64,000 nt of DNA from Branchiostoma lanceolatum (GCF_035083965.1 NC_089730.1:22088027-22152026), one strand, 5' to 3'; counted from the first letter of the stretch, positions 41,292-53,192 are shown. Notes: generated by a model not told the origin, from the sequence alone. Numbers and translations are program-made.

Positions 41292-44200
41292 ATGGCGGCC
41301 TACAGGGCCAGGTGGGTGTGTTTACCTGCGCTTTTTCCCGTCTTCGCACTTCTTAAGATTAGATCTGAGCAGTCGCTGATCGTCTTGGTTTCTTACAGAT
41401 TGAAGGAGTTCGAAGACTGCCTTGAGACGGAGAAGATAGACCTGAAACATCTGAGATCGCTGTGCTTCCAAGGTAGGACCGCCGTCTCGTGACCGGAGCA
41501 CCGTTTGTTTGTTTGTTTGTTTGTTTGGTTTGTTTATTTCTTCCGTCGTGGCTCGAGTTTGAGCTTATGTGCCAAGTTGGCTTCGTAAACTAGCGAAGTC
41601 TTTCGGCAAGGAACGGAAATAGTCTTTGTTTTATAAACGTCAGCTTGACTAAGTTTAGTTTTAATAGTAAATGTGACATTCATCATGTACTAGTATTAGT
41701 AACGTGGCAGCTAAAGTCACCGTCATACCGAAACTTGAAGAGGTTACAACAGGACTCTACCGGAATGATGATATTCGCTTCAGTTGCTTTGCTCAATGAA
41801 ATATGGATGCAAAAATAGAGCAAGAAGTCTTTGTTTATATGACACTGACCTTTGACCTAGAATGGAGCCCCTTGTGTCACTAATTTGTGACAGAGGAAAA
41901 GTTACTAGTAATGCAGGTCTGAGATCCGCTATTGATGTACAATTATCGAATGAAATAACCTTAACCAGAACACATGGTAGAAGCCACTTCTGTAGAGCAG
42001 TTGATCATGAAATGCATGGGGCGAGTAGCTCAGTCTCCTGGCTCCCGGGAATCGAACCCGGGCCCGCCAGTGCACAAACCTAACACACATACCTCTAGGC
42101 TAAAAGGTCCGCACCAGTTAGACTGGTCAGTAAGTGGTGCTTGAACCCCACTTTTACAGTTCAAAGCTGGGGAAGCTTATTACGACAACCCTAGCTCTGC
42201 CCAGCTGTGGGATTGAAGTCAGGCCCCAGCGTGTCTGTATAGCTGGTATAGCCGCTCTTCATTATTTTGATGGTTTTGTTTTCATGCACCATTTTCCCTC
42301 CACCACCGGCCATAATGCCTACAACCTCTGAATTTGTGATGCGGAGACATATCGAAATTTTAACCGCTGGCATGTGGTGCAACAGATCCGTACATGTGGG
42401 GTTGGGCACTGTAGATTACGCCTGTTTGGGTGTAGGGACCCTCTGGTACAGAACCAGGATGGATCGACCGGTGCTCTGCTATGACTGATATAAACCTGCT
42501 CAACTGTTCTCCCATCCCAGGAATCCCGGACGGGCGCGGGCTGAGGTCAAAGTGCTGGAAGGTGAGCAGAAACACCCACATCCCATCGGCACGACTACAC
42601 AACACCCCCCCCCCCCCCAACACACACGTCCCATCGGCACAACTACACCCCCCCCCCACCCCAACACACACCCACATCCCATCGGCACAACTACAACCCC
42701 CCCTCAACACACACACAAACATACACATAACATAACCCCCTCAACGCACACATAAAATAACACATGAATAAGAGAACACACACATAAAGTAACCCCCACA
42801 CAAACACATATATGTACCTCACACACAAACACACACATACATTGTAACGTAACACCCCCAACACACACACAAGCACACACTCATAAAGTAACACACACAA
42901 ATGCACACATAACATAACCCCCTCCCCCTACACATACATAACGTACCCCCCCTCCAACACACACACATACTTTAGTACAGAAACACAAACACTCATACAA
43001 CTTCACACTGACACACAAACATACACAACATAACTCCAAGTCCAATGTCTAAATTGAACATAAAATGAAAATATTTTTGATCAATAGCAAATCTTTGAAT
43101 TCTTTTCTGCTTGTAATAAAACAAGGCAACAGCCATTGCTAGGTTTGACCTTGACCTCCCCAGATCCTGCTGAACTACCTGCCGCCCCTCACGACAGACT
43201 GGACAGACTTCCTCAAGAAGCAAAGGTCAGACACTCAAGGACACGGGCTGTCTTACTCTTACATGTGAAGTTCATCAGAGCTTAAAGGACTCTTGTCGCT
43301 CAAGTTCATGTCGCTCAATACTTTAATGTAGAAATTCCCTATGTCAGGGGTCATTGCTCTAACTGTGTAAATGTGCACAGGTTTCAATGATGTAACCAAA
43401 TGTACACACACTTCTGTGATGTAACCTGGACCATATATGTGCACAACTTTCAGTCATGTAATCAGAACTTTGCAAATATACGCAGATATCAATGATGCAA
43501 TTTTCTGTGATGTAATCCAAAACAATGTGCACAGCTTTCTGTGATGTTACCTGGACCAAACATGCACAAATTTCAGCTATGTAATCATGACCAAATGTGC
43601 ACAGGTTTCAATAATGGAGCCATCTAAAGTGCACAACTTTCAGTCAAGGATCTCCCTAAAGAATGGAACAGTGGCGCTCCTCCATCCTGATCTAATCACA
43701 GCTCCATCCTGTTGATTTTCAAACTTAGGGTATTTTTTTCAATTTTTACCCTATCAATCAATTTTTACCCAGCAAAGCCTTTAATTTTGCTCAAAACTAG
43801 AAATTTCAGAATGATGTAAAGCTCAAGTTGCAGTAAATGACTTCCATTATATCTGAAAAAGGCAAAATGCAACAGCTGCTCTCCTTTTGAGAGGCCTGCG
43901 CCCCTCTCCAGACCTCCCCCCTCGCCACACATATCCTGTGCCTGGCACCCTCCCCCCATCCTGCTTTATATTTCTGGGGAGATCCCTGTTCAGTGATATA
44001 ATAAGGAGCATAATATATGTCGAGAGGTTTCAGAATATGTTATCAGGGGGATCCCACAATAGCTGATAATCCCTTTGGAAGGTCATCGGAAATTCGGTAG
44101 GTCAGCAGTTCTCCTTCCCCGGTGAACATGTTGGCAGCTTCCCTGCTTTGACCTTGACCTTGAGTTTGTGTGTTGCAGGGCCCTGTACCAGCAGCTGTTG

Positions 44201-47200
44201 GAAGAGCTGATCATCACCCCCGGGAAGCAGCAGGGCTCGGGGAACTCACGGGAGGACGTCACCTTCGCCGACCATGTAGGTTTAAATCATGCGATGCAAA
44301 ACTTTCTTCCAACACTAAGGTATTCACGGATCAAATTTTCAACGACCACTGTCGCCTTCTTCAGGATCAATAATAACCAATCACTGCCGAACATAAACTT
44401 GCGAGAGTTACAAACACATGACTTAATTGACATGTGTCATTGCGGATACGTGACGTCAGCAATTGGTCAAACGTGCCAGGAAGTGTTGTAAGAAAGTTTA
44501 GCATTGTGCTATGATTACTACTGCATTAAAGTTAACACAGATGAGCTTCCGTGACGACCATGTAGGTGTTGATATATCAACGCTGGTCGCTAGTTTGTCA
44601 TTGATTATGATCTTCAGCTCTTGTTTTTTTAGATATTTAGTATCCATCCATCCATCCATCCACTCACTCATTCATTCCCCCGCTCCTCCCCACAGCCGCT
44701 GAACCCAAACCCAGACAGCCAGTGGAGTCAGTACTTCAAGGACAACGACGTTCTTCTTCAAATTGACAAGGACGTCAGGTAACTTCTTATCATTTGTTTA
44801 AGACATCAGGTTTAAGATGTCCGGTAACTTCTTATCTAGTAATCTACAGTCTTGGGAGCCAGAATGATAAATGATAATCAATGATCATCACATTAAGGCA
44901 GCATTGATGCCAAACTGCCCAGGGATCTGGACTGAGACGGCATCAATGCCCAAAATGCCAGGTCAGACTGGCATCAATGCCAGGCCTAGCTGTTCAGCAC
45001 TGCACATCACTTTCGCAAGGGTGTATCATTCTGTACTGCTAACCACCCGGTGTTCTAGCAATGGTTGTTTCTGTACTAACAACCCGACATGGAGGTTGCT
45101 GTTTTTTAAATTTTTTTATTTATTTGTTCGTTGTTGCAGGCGGTTGTGTCCGGACATCTCGTTCTTCCAGCAGGCGACGGATCACCCGTGCGAGCGACTC
45201 GTGAACGCGGAAAGCGGCATCGAGACGTTGCGTAAGCGCGTGGAACACACGATACTGAAGGCCGCTAGTGTGGGGAAGAACCGGCTCGGAATTACAGTCA
45301 CAAACGTGAGTCCGTTTGTTTGTTTGTTTGTATTGCATACCTGGTAAACTGTCCCATGGTGTCTCACAACCGTCTTGAAATCACCATCACAAACGTGAAT
45401 CATGGGGATTTTCTGCAGCTTGGTTTGCTGATTGGCTACAGAATTTTTTCTAGGTTTGTTTGTTTGTTCATGACGAGTGTTCCTGTTTACTCCAGAGCAC
45501 GCGGCGGAAGGTTGCGGTGGAGGAATACGAGACGTTGCCTGAAGGTCAGGAGGCCCACTGGGAGGTCGTGGAGAGAATTCTGTTCCTGTACGCCAAACTG
45601 AACCCCGGCCAGGGCTACGTACAGGTGAGTTCTGTTCCTGTAGGCCAAACTGAACCCCGGCCAGGGCTACGTACAGGTGAGTTCTGTTCCTGTAGGCCAA
45701 ACTGAACCCTGGCCAGGGCTACATACAGGTCAGGGGTCATTTGTTTATGCTATTTGCTAAACTCAATTTGGGCAGGGCTATGTACAGGTCAGTTTTTTTT
45801 ATTATTTGTTTGTTATTTGAAGCCTGCACAGTTTAGGTAGTAACAGGTAGATGTTAACTGAGTCTCCCTTTATGTCATGCAATGAAACTATGACTTGTCT
45901 GCTATTTTGTTTTATTTGAACCTTTGTTTATTTACGACAAGCTCTCCTTGACCTGCAGGCCACTTTTGTAGCGTCTGACTCTCATGTTTTTTCTGCAGGG
46001 GATGAACGAGATCATCGGGCCGGTGTACTACCTCTTCGCTTCCGATCCTAACAAGGAGTGGCAAGGTACGGGCCAGTCTGTTTCTTATTCCGTGTTGGGA
46101 GCTGTGAACTCCCGAGATGTGATATCACAGATGATGTAACCAAATGTGCACAAGTTTTAGTGATGTAATCAGGAGCAAATGTACACAGGTTTTAGTGATG
46201 TAATCAGGAGCAAATGTACACAGGTTTTAGTGATGTTATCAGGAGCAAATGTGCACAGGTTTCAGTGATGCAAATGTGCACAGGATCAGTGATGTAATCA
46301 GGAGCAAATGTGCACAGGTTTCAGTGATGTAATCAGGAGATAATGTGCACTGGTTTCAGTGATGTGATCAGGAGATAATGTGCACTGGTTTCAGTGATGT
46401 TATTGGGAGCAAAGGTGCACAAGTTTCAGTGATGTAGATCAGGTGTCAGTGAATTAATCGGGAGCAAATGTGCACAGGTTTCAGTGATGTGATCAGGAGC
46501 AAATGTGCACAGGTTTCAGTGATGTGATCAGGAGCAAATGTGCACAGGTTTCAGTGATATAATCAGGAGATAATGTGCACAGGTTTCAGTGATGTAATCA
46601 GGAGATAATGTGCACTGGTTTCAGTGATGTTATTGGGAGCAAATGTGCACAAGTTTCAGTGATGCAATCAGGAGCAAATGTGCACAGGTTTCAGTGATGT
46701 AGTCAGGAGATAATGTGCACTGGTTTCAGTGATGTTATTGGGAGCAAATGTGCACAAGTTTCAGTGATGTGATCAGGAGCAAATGTGCACAGGTTTCAGT
46801 GATGCAATCAGGAGCAAATGTGCACAGGTTTTAGTGATGTGATCAGGAGAAAATGTGCACTGGTTTCAGTGATGTTATTGGGAGCAAATGTGCACAAGTT
46901 TCAGTGATGTGATCACAAGCAAATGTACACAGGTTTTAGTGATGTAATCAGGAGCAAATGTGCACAGGTTTTAGTGATGTTTGTTTGTTTAGAGCACGCG
47001 GAAGCCGACACTTTCTTCTGCTTCACCAACCTGATGTCTGAGATCAGAGACAACTTCATTAAGATGCTCGACGACTCGGCCTCGGGCATCGGCTCGGGCA
47101 TGCAGAACGTCTTAACTCTGCTGAAGAAGCACGACCAGCAGCTCTGGAGATGTCTGGTAAGGAGCCGAGACTTCTTAAACATTCAACAGCGTCTTAAACC

Positions 47201-49924
47201 TTCTACAGCTTCTTAAACCTTCTACAGCTTCTCTGGTAAGGAGCCAAGACTTCCTAAACCTACAACAGCGTCTTAAATCTTCTACAGCTTCTTAAACCTT
47301 CTACAGCGTCTTAAACCTTCTACAGCGTCTTAAACCTTCTACAGTGTCTTAAACTTTCTACAGCTTCTTAAACCTTCTACAGCATCTAAAACCTTCTACA
47401 GCGTCTTAAACTTTCTACAGCATCTTAAACCTTAATTCTACAGCATCTTAAGCCTTCTACAGCATCTTAAACCTTCTACAGCTTCTTAAACCTTCTACAG
47501 GGTCTTAAACCTTCTCCAGAAGAAGTACAATAATATTATTGTCTTGGTAATGTCTTGAGTTTTTTGTATAAGTTTGGAGTTGGGCCAGCCAGAAGAATTC
47601 CAAGAAATATTTTCTGACAAACATTTTCTGTCCTCAAAGCAGAATGATGGCGATGTGTCACACCACAGTTCTTCCTGTTCAGATGACTGATGTTGTTTGT
47701 TTGTTTGTTTGTGTGTGCAGGAGGAACGAGAAGTAAGACCACAGTTCTACCTGTTCAGATGGCTGACTCTACTATTGTCCCAGGAGTTCAAAATGCCAGG
47801 TAAGAGATGGCAGACTTCACCCCCTTGCCCATACTGCTTTGCAACCCTTCCAGTAAAAAAACAACAACATAGACACACCGAGCATGTATAAATATGTCGC
47901 AGTTTGTATTTTGGGAATCGCAGAAACACAGACACACAATCATACATTTGACTTACCCTAGACTTTAGTTCCTCCCACAACATCAGTGTGTATTCACTCA
48001 CTCACTCATGACCCATGACCTCTGTGGTCGTAGGGGCGTCATGACAGCCAGCCGCAGTGATCCATGCCTATCCTGTTCTGTCCTCGGCCTCTCTGATCAG
48101 CTGTGCAGTGCTCAGGCCAGTCCGTGTCTTGATGTTGTCCAGCCAGTGCTTCTTTTGCCTTCCTCGTTTCCTCCCTCCTGCTACTGTACCTTGCAGAATG
48201 GTCTTGGCAAGTGTGTTGTATCGGCATATGTGCCCGAACCACTTCAGCTTCCGGCGCTTGACCGTCGACAGGAGTGTTGGATGTCTGCCGCAGACAGCCT
48301 CTACCTCCCTCCGTACCGTACAGTGTGTATTATAGGTCGCAAATGGTGCTCCTCTGATCCAGAGATCTCGGTTCTATGCCGCTGATTCCATTTCCTTCAT
48401 TGATTAAGAACAAAGAGGACAAAACAATAGTTCCCTTTGGACTAAATTTGCTGTTACAGATAAATGTTGAAAGAAACATAAACCAACATTTCTGACTTGA
48501 GTGAAAAGTACAGCTTGTCAAACCGTCTTAACAAGTGTTGTTTTTCCTTTTCCTTCAGATGTGATCCGAGTCTGGGACTCGCTGTTCGCTGATCGGCAGA
48601 GATTCGACTTTTTGTACTGTGTGTGCTGTGCCATGATCATGTACGTAACACATTTATTTATTGAGATTTACCACATTTGTGGAAGGATTGACATAACAGG
48701 TGACTATCACATTTTCAAGATGTCAACCTGGCGCAGACTGTAAGGTTTGATCCACTCACACCGGGAAGGACCCCTTAGTAATGCATTGTGTGTTCATGGC
48801 CCTGTGGTTATGTTTTTGGACATGGAATCGGGAGGTCCCTGAGGCAGTTCCAGGCTAGACGTTGTGTGCTGGCAAAAGTGATTTTCCTCACTGGACTCAG
48901 GTATAAAAATGGGTACCTGACTTTGGTTGGGGAGGTATCATGATTCTGCTATTATGTTCATCTCTGTAGATATCATTAATCAAAAATGTTGGGTCAGGGA
49001 GGCGTGAAAGAGGCGTGAATTGACAGCCTACTGTTGTGTTGTTCTGCTTGTGTTTAGTTGTTTATGTTTACATGTTTATCTATTAATATTTCATGTGTTT
49101 CAGCTGCATCCGGAGCCGGATTCTGGAGGGAGATTTCTCCGACACCATGAGAACACTACAGGTGAGTGGACAGGTGTGACAGGTACAGGTGTGACAGGTA
49201 CAGGTGAGTGGACAGGTGTGACAGTTACAGGTGTGACAGTTACAGGTGTGACAGGTACAGGTGTGACAGGTACAGATGTGACAGGTACAGGTGTGACAGG
49301 TACAGGTGTGACAGGTACAGGTGTGACAGGTACAGGTGTGACAGGTACAGGTGTGACAGGTACAGGTGTGACAGGTACAGGTGTGACAGGTACAGGTGTG
49401 ACAGGTACAGATGTGACAGGTACAGGTGTGACAGGTACAGGTGTGACAGGTACAGGTGTGACAGGTACAGGTGTGACAGGTACAGGTGTGACAGGTACAG
49501 GTGTGACAGGTACAGGTGTGACAGGTACAGGTGTGACAGGTACAGGTGTGACAGGTACAGGTGTGACAGGTACAGGTGTGACAGGTACAGGTGTGAGGAC
49601 AGGTGTGACAGGTACAGAACACTACAGGTGCATGAGAGGTACAGGTGTAGGACAGGTGTGATTTGTATACGACAAGTGAGAGTTGGGCTGTGTACAAGTA
49701 CAGGACAGGTGTTGTCAGCCACTCAAAAAGAGTATGGACAGGTACAGGTGTGACAGGTGCAGGGTAGGTGAGAGTAGGACAGGATAGGTGTGGCTTAAGG
49801 GCTGTGCACAGAGACAGAAAAGGTACAGGATTTAATTATTTTTTAATTTGTTTACTTACAGAATTACCCAGACGGGGACATCCATGTTGTCTTGAGGAAA
49901 GCTGTGGAGATCTGTCCGTCTTGA
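41292..49924 (+). CDS. TBC1D13: TBC1 domain family member 13, Rab GTPase-activating protein
   Basis: Rab-GAP that speeds GTP hydrolysis by Rab proteins in membrane traffic (vertebrate TBC1D13 acts on Rab35). Fourteen exons in phase: 41292-41311, 41399-41472, 42521-42561, 43164-43225, 44179-44275, 44696-44778, 45140-45305, 45496-45624, 45999-46065, 46993-47156, 47721-47799, 48559-48640, 49104-49161, 49862-49924; 394 residues against about 400 in humans. Clear blocks: [48 protein letters not shown] (arginine finger IDKDVRR), [28 protein letters not shown] (glutamine finger), [32 protein letters not shown] and [11 protein letters not shown]. The start ATGGCGGCC has a purine at -3, with a CRE-like tgacgtcc about 90 bp upstream. 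Every intron is GT-AG; several carry arrays that copy their splice donor. Confidence 0.97.
42005..42118 (-). mobile_element. tRNA-derived SINE head
   Basis: The minus strand carries A-box TAGCCTAGAGG and B-box GGTTCGATTCC about 50 bp apart, the pol III internal promoter layout. The sequence between them is too altered for a functional tRNA, so a SINE or tRNA pseudogene is most likely. It is in TBC1D13 intron 2. Confidence 0.6.
42580..43060. repeat. CA-rich low-complexity tract
   Basis: Starts with three or four ~40 bp units (catcccatcggcacaactac plus a C run) directly after the donor of TBC1D13 exon 3, then becomes irregular cacacacataa sequence. Confidence 0.85.
43370..43650. repeat. ~35-40 bp minisatellite, TBC1D13 intron 4
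   Basis: Seven or eight degenerate copies of gtgatgtaacc then ggaccaaatgtgcacaggtt and tca. The same family fills intron 9 at 46130-46985. Confidence 0.85.
44285..44516. mobile_element. MITE with ~32 bp inverted ends
   Basis: Left end aatcatgcgatgcaaaactt-tcttccaacact and inverted right end aatcatagcacaatgctaaa-ctttcttacaacact. It is inserted nine bases after the donor of TBC1D13 exon 5. It carries a minus-strand copy of the CTGAAGA-stem-GAAA motif discussed in the findings. Confidence 0.8.
44640..44676. repeat. Short (CATC)n and (CATT)n run
   Basis: A small tetranucleotide run immediately before the acceptor of TBC1D13 exon 6. Confidence 0.8.
45625..45730 (+). repeat. Exon-boundary copies at TBC1D13 exon 8 donor
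   Basis: The end of exon 8 (gccaaactgaaccccggcca then gggctacgtacag) and its donor gtgagttctg repeat twice more in a 52 bp unit. The second copy keeps the donor, and the third has gtcagg instead. A weaker fourth copy may lie at 45760-45790. Confidence 0.92.
46130..46985. repeat. ~35 bp minisatellite filling TBC1D13 intron 9
   Basis: About 24 copies of aatcaggagcaaatgtgcac followed by aggtttcagtgatgt, with variants gagataatgtgcactggt and tattgggagc. A subset of variant orders recurs, showing block duplication. It runs almost into the acceptor at 46993. Confidence 0.95.
47157..47520 (+). repeat. Exon 10 donor copy and ~16 bp array
   Basis: The donor region ctggtaaggagcc-agactt of TBC1D13 exon 10 is duplicated at 47231-47250. 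About eighteen copies of cttaaaccttctacagc then fill the 5' part of intron 10. Each copy ends in a pyrimidine tract plus ctacag, an acceptor-like sequence. Confidence 0.9.
48000..48330 (-). mobile_element. LINE fragment, ORF2 C-terminus
   Basis: The minus strand, allowing one frame change, reads [32 protein letters not shown] and DHCGWLS, which is the GR-K--W-DNI block near the C-terminus of many non-LTR ORF2 proteins. Truncated and inactive, in TBC1D13 intron 11. Confidence 0.75.
49162..49650 (+). repeat. 15 bp array growing from TBC1D13 exon 13 donor
   Basis: Exon 13 ends ctacag|gtgagtggacag. Immediately after it gtgtgacaggtacag repeats about 28 times, mixed with a few gtgagtggacag and gtgacagttacag variants. 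Each unit contains ACAGGT, an exon-donor-like junction. The frames coding TGVTG, RYRCD or CTCHT repeats are artefacts. Confidence 0.95.
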
Positions 49925-50430
49925 GACATGCTGCATCTTAGACACACGTCTTAGCCATCCCCTGAAGATGCATCACTTCTTAGACTGTCTTTGTAACGTC
50001 TACCTTTTCTAAGACATTTCCTGAGACATTCTGTCTTGAGACATCTTAAACATCCCCTGAAGATATGTCCCTTCTTAGACCCGGCCATCCTTGTGATGTC
50101 TACCTTTTCTAAGACATCTCCAGAGATACTGCTTCTTATACCAGAAGTGTTTCTGCCATCTTTAAGACTATAAAATCCTCTACAATTGGCCTCCTTAGCT
50201 ATGTTGTCTTTGATACGTCGATGAGGGTTAGACATCCAGGTAGTAAGATATGCGCAGTAACAGCTACTCAAGCAACTGGATAGATTTAGATCTAAATCTA
50301 TCCAGACCTTAATCTATCCAGCTGTTTTCTTGCAAATTTTGTCTTCAGGAGATTTTTCCTGAGCTCATTGAGAATTACCCAGATCACTAAGAACATGGTT
50401 TATCTTGAAGTTTGCCTTTTATCCTATGGA

Positions 50431-50666
50431 ATATAGGAGGTTCTTTGTACACAACCAGGTATAGTTCTCACCTGCTAACGTTTCGATGTCTATCAGACAC
50501 CTTCTTCAGAGCTTCTGACTGGAGTGCTGTTTCATCGGCTACTTATAGCGGTGAGAAACAGTACTCCAGTCAGAAGCTCTGAAGAAGGTGTCTGATTATT
50601 AAGACATCGAAACGTCAGCAGGTGAGAACTATACCTGGTTGTGTACAAAGAACCTCCTATATCCTA
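50431..50666. mobile_element. Fold-back MITE (~236 bp) with CTGAAGA-stem-GAAA motif
   Basis: Left arm ataggaggttctttgtacac-aaccaggtatagttctcacc and right arm ggtgagaactatacctggtt-gtgtacaaagaacctcctat are inverted copies over ~100 bp with a short loop. The right arm holds CTGAAGA (50579-50585), a perfect TGTCT/AGACA stem and CGAAACGTC. Confidence 0.9.
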
Positions 50667-52045
50667 TATTCTACCAACCTGATGAAATTATTTTCGGATG
50701 CCTTTTATCCTTTTCAAACATTTTAGTCATTCTTTTATCTCGACAGCTAAAGCCACTAGACTTTGGTAGTTCTAGGTTAAATAGTTCTAAAGTTGTTAAA
50801 TTTGATGACGTGATTATTGTTAACATTCTTCCATGTTACTCTGTGTCATCACAGTATTTTACGTTTCTGAGGAAGAACTTGTACTATGTTCATGTATGTC
50901 TGTTTTTAAGGCAACATCAATTCACTTTGTTGTCTCTCAGACGTTTCTGCGCAAAATTTCATCAAGAGGAGATGAAAGCAGAGGCCTGGGAGTAAAGCTT
51001 GACTCTGACTTTATTCACACCTTGAAACTGCGTGAACCAAGGTACAGACTTTCCCTCAGACTCTGTTTTCATGTTGATCCTAAAGTTCAGTGTTACTTTT
51101 TTTATACTAGAACCAACGAAGTGAATTGTAGCTGTGGCCTGGTTATTGTGGCAATACTTCAACAAGTTCGCACAGTGTGTCACCTTTTTTTTGTAATTTA
51201 CCTTTAGTTTACCTAGAGCCCCATCCTCATGCCTGGGGTCAGGGACTATCGTGGCATCCAGTTCTTTGTAACAAATACCTGTAAACTACATGTAAAGTAG
51301 CAAACGCACCTCTTACAGTGTAACAGTCTACATGTATATTTGCCACATTTTTGCCACTTTCGGTAATCCCAAACATGTATCAAGTTACATTAACCAGCTG
51401 AGTCAGACATGTTAATAACAATTTTGTTACTTTTACTTTTAAGATGATTTTGTTCATATTTCATTCATGAATTTGCTGATTATCTCTTGCTTTTGATTAT
51501 GTTTTATTAGTTATTCAAAATATTTGGGAATTTTTCACTGCAAAAAGTTATTCTGCAAGTAATACTTTACAGGGAAGATTTGAACACTGAAAGTGAGAAA
51601 GTTAGATAGGATTTTTCCTGAGCTGCTTGTATGAAACCGTACATGTGCAGGGGGATTGTACTTGGGGAACTTCAGTTTTGGTTACAAACAAAATTCTGGT
51701 AATTTCAATACAACTTCTTACAAATTTAATGTTTGATTTTTGAATACAAAATAGAAAAAAATCCTCCCGACGGAAACATGGTTTTGATGAAATGTGGCGA
51801 GCAACAACCCAAGATCAACCTTTTCAGCGAGTAAAATGGAGAATTAGTCTTGAAACAATTATAGTAGACAAAGTTCTAATTTATTTTAACCTCTCAGCTC
51901 TGTTTAATTTCTCTAAGATTGTGCTTTTAACATTAATTTCACCCGAAAGTCTGCTCTATTTGATTGTTCTTCATCTTTGGAGACGCAGGATATTTTACAT
52001 TATTATTTACCTGTACATAAAGCGATGAAGGTCATGAGATATGAC
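50667..52045. other. TBC1D13 3' flank or UTR, no gene recognised
   Basis: AT-rich sequence without splice-supported coding. Immediately after the stop codon (49925-50150) degenerate ttgagacat-ttaagaca-tcc repeats occur. It may be a long 3' UTR ending at the AATAAA at 52046. Confidence 0.4.
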
Positions 52046-52051
52046 AATAAA
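52046..52051 (+). promoter_or_regulatory. Candidate TBC1D13 polyadenylation signal
   Basis: AATAAA on the gene strand, 2.1 kb after the stop codon. It is the clearest canonical signal before the convergent whirlin side, but such a long UTR containing a fold-back element is not certain. Confidence 0.35.
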
Positions 52052-52089
52052 TGAAGGAAACTGACTGGTCTGAAGTACATGTGTGTTGT

Positions 52090-52590
52090 TTTCAAACATG
52101 GCTCACACATACTTGTATACACACACCCATACTTAAACACAATTGTACTCAAACACACACCTATGCACACATATCCACACCCAGGCGCATGCACACACAC
52201 GCACACTCATACACAAACATACACACAGACCTGCACACACGACTCATAATTAAGCACACACCCTCCTACTCATACGCACACACTCGCACACACACGCACG
52301 TTTATGCACACACTCGCACACACACACTCTACACGTTTATGCACACACTCGCACACACTCTACACGTTTATGCACACACTCGCACACACACGCACGTTTA
52401 TGCACACTCGCACACACTCTACACGTTTATGCACACACTCGCACACACACACTCCACACGTTTATGCACACACTCGCACACACACACACAATCCACATGT
52501 TTATGCACACACTCGCACACACACACTCCACATGTTTATGCACACACAGACGTACAGAGTCACACAGACAGACACACAGACAAAAGAACG
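52090..52590. repeat. CA-rich ~33 bp minisatellite
   Basis: About nine units of acgtttatgcacacactcgc plus a variable cacacacactcc part, preceded by irregular acacac sequence. The His/Thr-rich frames are artefacts. Confidence 0.9.
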
Positions 52591-52660
52591 GTACTACCTT
52601 TCCTTGATAGGAAATAACACCACAGCAGCCCGTCTGTTTCGTACTAAAATAGTTCAGATC

Positions 52661-52666
52661 TTTATT
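52661..52666 (-). promoter_or_regulatory. Possible minus-strand polyadenylation signal
   Basis: AATAAA on the minus strand. It could end a very long whirlin 3' UTR, although another AATAAA on the same strand lies nearer (about 57627-57632). Not decided. Confidence 0.2.
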
Positions 52667-52868
52667 GAAAAGAAAACTTTAGCCTGGCGATCAGGTCCTT
52701 TTTCACACGCAAGCAATCGTCACCCATCATTTCCTACTCCTACAGAACAGCCAGCACAAAACACAGGAGAGCCAGGCTATCCGGGCCACACCAAAACTAT
52801 CTGGTGGTTCTGGGATTCACGTGCACTGGAAGCTCAACATGAAAACAGAGTCTGAGGGGAAAGTTTTA

Positions 52869-53106
52869 GACTCTACCAGTCTCCCCCGGTCGCTGGGAAA
52901 ATAGTAGAAATTGGCCAAATAGAGTCAAATGTTTGAAGGGAGTCAGCTACGGAGATAGGGTCAAATTGGCAACCGAGGAGACTGTGAAAAGTCGGCGAGA
53001 ATAAAGGCAATAAAATTAATCCGCTCATTTTCTGTACAAAGGTAGTCAAACTCTATTTGGCCAATTTCTACTATTTTCCCAGCGACCGGGGGAAACTGGT
53101 AGAGTC
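52869..53106. mobile_element. MITE family A, best-preserved copy (238 bp)
   Basis: Inverted ends of about 60 bp: gactctaccagtctcccccg then gtcgctgggaaaatagtag, and on the right the complement ending actggtagagtc. The body is non-coding and contains gggagtcagctacggagata. This copy defines the family ends for 335-530 and 16599-16790. Confidence 0.9.
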
Positions 53107-53192
53107 AAGGAAAGTCTGCACCTTGGTGCACTCAGTTTTAGAACTTGAATATAGTCCAGGGCTACGTTTGTGAAGGTTAGACATCCAGGTAA

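Noticed and set aside
49020..49753. Three overlapping long open frames with TGVTG, RYRCD and CTCHT repeats
   Set aside because: They arise from a pure 15 bp tandem repeat in a TBC1D13 intron; unit length is a multiple of three, so several frames stay open.
52051..52855. Long His/Thr-rich open frames
   Set aside because: Product of a CA-rich minisatellite with no domain and no splice support.
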